Origin: Zestomonas insulae
Lineage (GTDB): Bacteria > Pseudomonadota > Gammaproteobacteria > Pseudomonadales > Pseudomonadaceae
Assembly: GCF_016901015.1 (NCBI RefSeq)
Contig: NZ_JAFEUP010000005.1
Location: 372,001-436,000 of the forward strand
Length of the DNA stretch: 64,000 nucleotides
Direction of reading: 5' to 3'
Of the stretch, positions 59,168 through 64,000 are shown piece after piece. Each line of letters opens with the position of its first letter. Position 1 is the stretch's first letter. Made by a program: the position numbers and the translations under genes. Under the pieces are notes generated by a model. That model searched no databases and was not told the origin of the DNA. It saw only the letters and a program-made list of their open reading frames with translations.

Positions 59168-60070
59168 TCAGCCGTCCTCGCCGAACGCCGCCAACAGATC
59201 GGCGACGAACGCCTGCTGCGCCTCGCTCGGCTGGCGCCCGCGGTGCTGCGCCAGGCGGAACTCGACGCGGTAGCCGAACTGTTCGGGCAGCAGCTCGCGC
59301 AACTCGCCGCGCGCCAGCCAGGGTGCGGCGATATGCCGGGGCAGGTAGCCGATGTGCGCTCCGGACAGGATGAACGCCAGGCTGCCCTCGACCTGCTCGC
59401 AGCGCGCGCTGCTCGGCGCGGCGAGGAACGGTTCGGCGTCGTCGATGTAGCGGTACGGGTGGGCGACCCGGTCGCAGGCCACCACCGCGTCGGCGCTCAG
59501 CGCGCGCTCGGCGAACAGCACATGGGCCTTGCCGCAGTACAGCCGCTGCTCCTCGACGAACAGCGGTTGCAGGTCGAGCGCCGCCTGGTTGCCGGCGAAA
59601 TAGCCGATCGCCAGGTGCAGCTGATCCTGCAGCAGACGCCGCTCCAGCTCGCCGGGCATGGCGCTGAGCAATTCGATCTGCACCGCCTGGTTGCGCCGGC
59701 GGAAACGGCCGATGGCGGCGCCGACGCGCTGCATCACCTCTGTATCCAGCGCCTCGGAGAGGCCGATGCGCAGCTCGCCGAGCAGCTTGTCGGCCATGCC
59801 CTGCGCCTCGCCCTTGAAGGTCTCCAGCGCGGCGAACAGGCGGTGGGTGGCGGCCAGCACCTGCTCGCCCTTGGGGGTCAGGCGGAAGCCGGCCTTGCCG
59901 CGCTCGCACAGGCGAAAGCCCAGGCGCGTCTCCAGCTTGGCCATCTGCGTGCTGATGGTCGACTGGCCGATCCCCAACTCGCCCTGCGCGGCACTGAAGC
60001 CGCCGCTTTCCACCACGGTGGCGAACAGGCGCAGCAGTTGCAGATCGAGGTCACGAACCTGGCTGAGCAT
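59168..60070 (-). CDS. LysR-family regulator beside agmatinase
   Basis: A 300-residue LysR protein with N-terminal helix-turn-helix (LRLFATVVESGGFSAAQGEL, GIGQSTISTQMAKLETRLGF) and a full co-inducer domain. The ATG at 60070 gives MLSQVRDLDLQLL. It is divergent from the agmatinase gene across 91 bp that contain a near-palindrome at 60117-60134. LysR genes commonly control their divergent neighbour, so it is the likely regulator of the agmatinase. Effector unknown; agmatine or a product is a guess. Confidence 0.92.
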   Translation of the reverse strand: MLSQVRDLDLQLLRLFATVVESGGFSAAQGELGIGQSTISTQMAKLETRLGFRLCERGKAGFRLTPKGEQVLAATHRLFAALETFKGEAQGMADKLLGELRIGLSEALDTEVMQRVGAAIGRFRRRNQAVQIELLSAMPGELERRLLQDQLHLAIGYFAGNQAALDLQPLFVEEQRLYCGKAHVLFAERALSADAVVACDRVAHPYRYIDDAEPFLAAPSSARCEQVEGSLAFILSGAHIGYLPRHIAAPWLARGELRELLPEQFGYRVEFRLAQHRGRQPSEAQQAFVADLLAAFGEDG

Positions 60071-60116
60071 GGCGCTGGCTCCATAAATTGATCGCTGTCG
60101 ATGTTGGAGTAGATCA

Positions 60117-60134
60117 CTTCGTATTTATGCGAAG
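60117..60134. promoter_or_regulatory. near-palindrome in the LysR-agmatinase gap
   Basis: CTTCGTATTTATGCGAAG is close to a perfect inverted repeat (CTTCG/CGAAG arms). It lies 47 bp upstream of the LysR start and 27 bp before the agmatinase start. It could be the LysR operator; no T-N11-A match was pressed. Confidence 0.4.
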
Positions 60135-60161
60135 CAACGTCGCCGGCAGCATGGCCTCACC

Positions 60162-61148
60162 GTGCAGCCCAACGAGATCGACGAGATGGACCAGGCCTAC
60201 GACAACGACCAGGCGCTCACCCGCGACAGCCTCTACGGCACCGCCGCGGAGAGCACCTACGCCGGCATCACCAGCTTCATGCGCCGCCGCTACAGCCGCG
60301 ACCTGCGCGGCGTAGACCTGGTGGTCAGCGGCGTGCCGTTCGACACCGCAACCACCAACCGCCCGGGCAGCCGCTTCGGCCCGCGGGCGATCCGCGCCGC
60401 CTCGGTGCAGTCGGCCTGGGCGCGGCACTTTCCCTGGGAGTTCGACCCGTTCGACCACCTGGCGGTGATCGACTACGGCGACTGCGCGTTCGACCACGGC
60501 ACGCCGCAGGCCACCCCGGCGGCCATCGAGGCGCATGCCGAGCACATCCTCGCCGCCGGCTGCGCGATGCTCACCCTGGGCGGCGACCACTTCATCAGCT
60601 ACCCGCTGCTCAAGGCCCACGCCAAGCGCCACGGCCCGCTGGCGCTGGTGCATTTCGACGCGCACAGCGACACCTGGCCGGACACCGAGGGGCAGCGCAT
60701 CGACCACGGCACGATGTTCTACCACGCCGCCCGCGAGGGCCTGGTCGACCCGGCGCGCTCGGTGCAGATCGGCCTGCGCACCACCAACGACGACGTGATG
60801 GGCTTCCAGGTCCTCGACGCGCGCCAGGTACACCGCAGCAGCCCGACGCAGATCGCCGAGCTGATCCGCGCGCGGGTCGGCGAACAGCCGGTGTACCTGA
60901 CCTTCGACATCGACTGCCTCGACCCGGCGTTCGCCCCCGGCACCGGCACCCCGGTGTGCGGCGGCCTCAGCTCGCACCAGGCCCTGGAGATCCTCCGCGG
61001 CCTGCGCGGCATCAACCTGGTCGGCATGGACGTGGTCGAGGTAGCACCGCCCTACGACCACGCCGAAGTCACCGCGCTGGCCGGCGCTACCCTGGCGATG
61101 GAGATGGTCTGCCTGTACGCGGCGCGGCATAAGGTCGACCGCGCCTAG
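60162..61148 (+). CDS. speB: agmatinase (ureohydrolase family)
   Basis: A 328-residue enzyme from the GTG at 60162; an ATG at 60186 is an alternative start. It hydrolyses agmatine to putrescine and urea. Mn ligands are visible in TLGGDHFISYPLL, LVHFDAHSDTWP and TFDIDCLDPAFAPGTGTPV. The segment VNVVGMDVVEVAPPYDHAE-type end (VGMDVVEVAPPYDHAEVTAL) is diagnostic. Similarity to E. coli SpeB is closer than to the guanidinobutyrase or guanidinopropionase types, but those are hard to exclude by reading alone. It sits between recC and recB. Confidence 0.9.
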   Translation: MQPNEIDEMDQAYDNDQALTRDSLYGTAAESTYAGITSFMRRRYSRDLRGVDLVVSGVPFDTATTNRPGSRFGPRAIRAASVQSAWARHFPWEFDPFDHLAVIDYGDCAFDHGTPQATPAAIEAHAEHILAAGCAMLTLGGDHFISYPLLKAHAKRHGPLALVHFDAHSDTWPDTEGQRIDHGTMFYHAAREGLVDPARSVQIGLRTTNDDVMGFQVLDARQVHRSSPTQIAELIRARVGEQPVYLTFDIDCLDPAFAPGTGTPVCGGLSSHQALEILRGLRGINLVGMDVVEVAPPYDHAEVTALAGATLAMEMVCLYAARHKVDRA

Positions 61149-61210
61149 ACCAGGCGCCCGGAGGGCCTCGGCTCTCGCCGTAGCCCGGATGCGATCCAAC
61201 CCATGTACGG

Positions 61211-61283
61211 TGTAGGAGCGAATTCATTCGCGATGCGCGCGGACGCGGAGTGGCCGGGGATCGCGGATGAATCCGCTCCTACA
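61211..61283. repeat. REP element pair between agmatinase and recB
   Basis: The standard unit (61211-61234) is identical to that at 6014. The inverted partner (61260-61283) carries two changes (GGATGAATCCGCTCC). It lies 63 bp after the agmatinase stop and 137 bp before recB. Confidence 0.92.
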
Positions 61284-61419
61284 GCGCGCAGCGTCGGTAG
61301 CGGCGCCCGCTGCATGCTGCGCGCAGGCCACCGTGATCCGGGCATAATGGCGCATCGTCCGCCCGCGCCCGGAGCGTCATGTTGCCGTCCCACTTCCTCT
61401 GTCTGCCGGTCAATCCCGC

Positions 61420-64000
61420 ATGAGCCTCGACCTGCAGCTGTCGCCGTTCGACGGCCGCTCGCTGATCGAGGCCAGCGCCGGCACCGGCAAGACCTGGACG
61501 CTGACCGCGCTGTACGCGCGCCTGCTGCTCGAGCGCGAGCTGTCGGTCGGGCAGATCCTGGTGGTCACCTACACCACCGCGGCCACCGCCGAACTGCGCG
61601 AACGCATCCGTGCGCGGCTCGCCGAGCTGCTGGCGATCTACGACGACACGCCCAGCGCGGACGCCTTCCTCACCGCCCTGCACGCCCGTTACCCCGGCGC
61701 CGAGGCGCGCCGCCGGCTGTTGCTCGCCGTGCACGGCTTCGACGAGGCGGCGATCTTCACCATCCACGGCTTCTGCCAGCGCGCCCTGCAAGACGCCGCG
61801 TTCGAGGCCGGTGGCGACTTCGACAGCGAGCTGACCCAGGACGACCGCGAGGTGCTCGACGCGCTGCTCGCCGATGCCTGGCGCCACGAACTGGCCAACG
61901 CCGACCCGGCCTGGGCGCGCTTCCTGGCCAAGCAGAAGATCACCCCGGCGCTGTTGCGCCAGCGCCTGCGCAGCCACCTTGGCAAGCCCTACCTGCGCGT
62001 CGAGCCGCAGCAGCAGGTGCTCGGTGACGAGCTGGACGCCGCCGGGAGCGCCTGGCAACACGCCGCCGCACAGTGGACCGCGCACGGCGCCGCGTGGAGC
62101 GAGGCGCTGGCTGCGCATCCCGGGCTCAGCCAGAGCACCCACAAGGCCGGCAAATTCCCGCTCTGGCAGGCCGAGCTGGACAGCTACTTCGCCGACCCGG
62201 CGGCGCTGTTCGATGCCCCGCAGGCGCTGGAGAAACTCGGCAGCGCAGCGCTGGCCAAGGCCTGCAAGAAGGGTCACGAGACCCCCGACTGCGCCCTCGC
62301 CCAGGCCCTCGACGCGCTCGCCGAGCGGCTCGGCGCCGCCGTGCCGGCCGGCCGCCAGCGCCTGATCGCGCTGCAGGTCAGCCTGCTCGAGCGGCTCAAC
62401 CGCGAGCTGCCGGAACGCAAGGCGGCGCAGCGCATGCTGGCCTTCGACGACCTGCTCAACCGCCTCGACGCGGCGCTGCACGGCCCGGCCGGCGACAGCC
62501 TGGCGGCGACCCTGCGCCAGCAGTACCCGCTGGCGCTGATCGACGAGTTCCAGGACACCGACCCGATCCAGTTCGCCATCTTCGACCGCATCTACCCGAC
62601 CGCCAGCACCGAGCCGGCGGCGCTGTGCTTCGTCGGCGATCCCAAGCAGGCCATCTACGCATTTCGCGGTGCCGACCTGGCCACCTACCTGCAGGCCCGC
62701 GCGAGTGCCGCGCGGCGCTACGACCTGCCGAACAACTACCGCTCCACCGCCGCGCTGATCGCCGCGCTGAACCAGTTGTTCGACCGCCCGCAGCCGTTCG
62801 CCGTCGACGGCCTCGACTACCCGCCGGTGGCCGCCGGCAGCAAGCCGCGCGCGCAGCTGGTGCTGCCGGCCGGCGAGAGCGACGCACCGCTCGGCCTGGT
62901 ATGGCTCGGCGACGAGGCGCTGAACAAGCAGCAGGCCAGCGAGCTGGCCGCCCTCGACTGCGCACGCCGGATCGCCACGCTGCTCGCCGCGAGCAGCCAG
63001 GGCAGCGCCTACTTCGAGCAGGCGGCCGAGCGTACGCCGCTGAAGGGCGGCGACATCGCCGTACTGGTCGCCAACCATCGCCAGGCGGCGGCGGTCGCCG
63101 AGCAGCTCGCCGCGCGCGGCGTGCCCAGCGTGCGGCGCGGCAACCAGAGCGTGTGGCACAGCGAGGAAGCCGGCGAGCTGGCCGCGGTGCTCGCCGCCTA
63201 CGCCGAACCGGGCCGCGAAGGCGTGTTGCGCTATGCACTGGCGACCCGCCTGCTCGGCCGCGACGCCGCGCAGCTGGCGCGCTGCCAGGACGACGAGCGC
63301 GCCTGGGACCGCGAGCGCGAGGACGCCGAGCTGTACCACCAGCTGTGGCAGCAGCACGGTTTCATGCGCGCGTTCCGCGCCTGGCTGGACCGCGAAGCGG
63401 TGGCCGAACGGCTGCTCGCCGCGGCGGACGGCGAGCGCCGGCTGACCAACCTGCTGCACCTCGCCGAACTGCTGCAGGCCGAGAGCCTGCAGCGCCCCGG
63501 CCTGGAACCGCTGCTCGCCTGGTTCAACGCCCAGCGCGCCAGCGAAGGCGCCGGCGAGGACGCCCTGCTGCGCTTGGAAAGCGATGCCGAGCGGGTGCAG
63601 ATCGTCACCATCCACACCTCCAAGGGCCTCGAGTACCCGCTGGTGTTCTGCCCGTTCCTGTGGGACGGCAAGCTGCTCGGCCAGTTCACCGACAGCGCGC
63701 GCTGCCACGACGACGCCGGCCAGCCGCTGCTCGACCTCGGCAGCGAAGCGCTCGACACGCACCTGCAACGCGCCCGCGAGGAAGTCTTCGCCGAGAAACT
63801 GCGCCTCGCCTACGTCGCCCTGACCCGTGCGCGCGACCGCCTGTGGCTGCACTGGGGCCCGGTCGCCCTGCCCAAGCCGAAGAAGGACGGCGGGCTGCCC
63901 GACGAAGGCCTGCACAGCAGCGCGCTGGCCTGGCTGCTGCACGGCCGCGCGTTGCCCGGCGGCGACGCGCTCGGCGAGCTGGCCGCGCACCTCAGCAGTC
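61420..64000 (+). CDS. recB: RecB subunit of exodeoxyribonuclease V, 3' end outside window
   Basis: The first 860 residues of RecB. Walker A is ASAGTGKTWTLTALYARLL near residues 18-25, helicase motif II is LIDEFQDTDPIQFAIF near 375, and TSKGLEYPLVFCPF (motif V region) lies near 733. RecB is the 3'-5' helicase and carries the nuclease domain, which is beyond the window. The ATG at 61420 (MSLDLQLSPFDGRSLIEAS) has no clear ribosome site. No frame breaks were noticed in the part present. Separated from recC by a LysR-agmatinase pair and REP elements. Confidence 0.95.
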   Translation, partial: MSLDLQLSPFDGRSLIEASAGTGKTWTLTALYARLLLERELSVGQILVVTYTTAATAELRERIRARLAELLAIYDDTPSADAFLTALHARYPGAEARRRLLLAVHGFDEAAIFTIHGFCQRALQDAAFEAGGDFDSELTQDDREVLDALLADAWRHELANADPAWARFLAKQKITPALLRQRLRSHLGKPYLRVEPQQQVLGDELDAAGSAWQHAAAQWTAHGAAWSEALAAHPGLSQSTHKAGKFPLWQAELDSYFADPAALFDAPQALEKLGSAALAKACKKGHETPDCALAQALDALAERLGAAVPAGRQRLIALQVSLLERLNRELPERKAAQRMLAFDDLLNRLDAALHGPAGDSLAATLRQQYPLALIDEFQDTDPIQFAIFDRIYPTASTEPAALCFVGDPKQAIYAFRGADLATYLQARASAARRYDLPNNYRSTAALIAALNQLFDRPQPFAVDGLDYPPVAAGSKPRAQLVLPAGESDAPLGLVWLGDEALNKQQASELAALDCARRIATLLAASSQGSAYFEQAAERTPLKGGDIAVLVANHRQAAAVAEQLAARGVPSVRRGNQSVWHSEEAGELAAVLAAYAEPGREGVLRYALATRLLGRDAAQLARCQDDERAWDREREDAELYHQLWQQHGFMRAFRAWLDREAVAERLLAAADGERRLTNLLHLAELLQAESLQRPGLEPLLAWFNAQRASEGAGEDALLRLESDAERVQIVTIHTSKGLEYPLVFCPFLWDGKLLGQFTDSARCHDDAGQPLLDLGSEALDTHLQRAREEVFAEKLRLAYVALTRARDRLWLHWGPVALPKPKKDGGLPDEGLHSSALAWLLHGRALPGGDALGELAAHLSS

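Overview
The window is about 64 kb of GC-rich chromosome from a gammaproteobacterium that is almost certainly a Pseudomonas sensu lato. The main evidence is the gene order thrB, DUF2782, polA, ErsA sRNA locus, engB, small cytochrome c, cytochrome c4, dsbA, endonuclease/exonuclease/phosphatase, dgcH, marC, ampDh2, kinB/algB, DUF1328, ivy. From memory this matches the P. aeruginosa PA5495 to PA5481 region. Repeats beginning TGTAGGAGCGAATTC, which are Pseudomonas REP elements, are scattered through the window. The species cannot be named from sequence reading alone. No rRNA, tRNA, CRISPR array, phage or insertion sequence was seen. The only non-repeat signs of rearrangement are local gene insertions and duplications.

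Layout. 0-6 kb: end of a LysR regulator, a DUF1329 exported protein, and the pntAA-pntAB-pntB transhydrogenase operon closed by a strong terminator. 6-12 kb: a Sco/cytochrome c fusion and a very large multicopper oxidase on the minus strand, divergent from a succinyl-CoA:acetate CoA-transferase. 12-18 kb: two duplicated DUF1127 genes with a shared upstream module, two DUF2388 genes coupled to a DUF4105 protein with an HExxH motif, a GFA-family protein, an AEC transporter, and thrB with its DUF2782 partner. 18-28 kb: polA, the AlgU-type promoter and sRNA ErsA, engB, two cytochromes, dsbA, a nuclease-fold protein, a diguanylate cyclase, MarC and AmpDh2. 28-35 kb: a signalling cluster of a lone receiver protein and an overlapping set of triple-receiver hybrid kinase, CheR, CheB and receiver-kinase. 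35-40.5 kb: kinB-algB flanked on both sides by sigma-54 promoters with matching palindromic upstream sites. One promoter drives two small envelope genes; the other drives DUF2383, a small membrane protein, DUF1328 and an Ivy lysozyme inhibitor. 40.5-55.6 kb: a structured RNA candidate, a DUF3313 lipoprotein, WrbA, a SpmA/SpmB-like membrane protein, a DUF5924 protein, a DJ-1/PfpI protein, two tandem 7TMR-DISM diguanylate cyclases, a BASS transporter overlapping an epimerase, an AraC regulator, a Na/Pi cotransporter and an unknown lipoprotein. 55.7-64 kb: recC carrying an in-frame REP element, a LysR/agmatinase pair, and the first two thirds of recB.

How the parts relate. Much of the window concerns envelope state and surface signalling: KinB-AlgB, ErsA under an AlgU-like promoter, three diguanylate cyclases, AmpDh2, Ivy, DsbA, lipoproteins and a CheR/CheB-linked kinase set. 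The most testable new proposal is that AlgB, or another sigma-54 activator, controls both flanking operons through GTGCAA-N-TTGCAC-type sites. Other points needing a check are the REP element read through as protein inside recC, the separation of recC from recB, the duplicated DUF1127 genes with their promoter module, and a GUACAGGGA hairpin in the gap after ivy that could bind RsmA.
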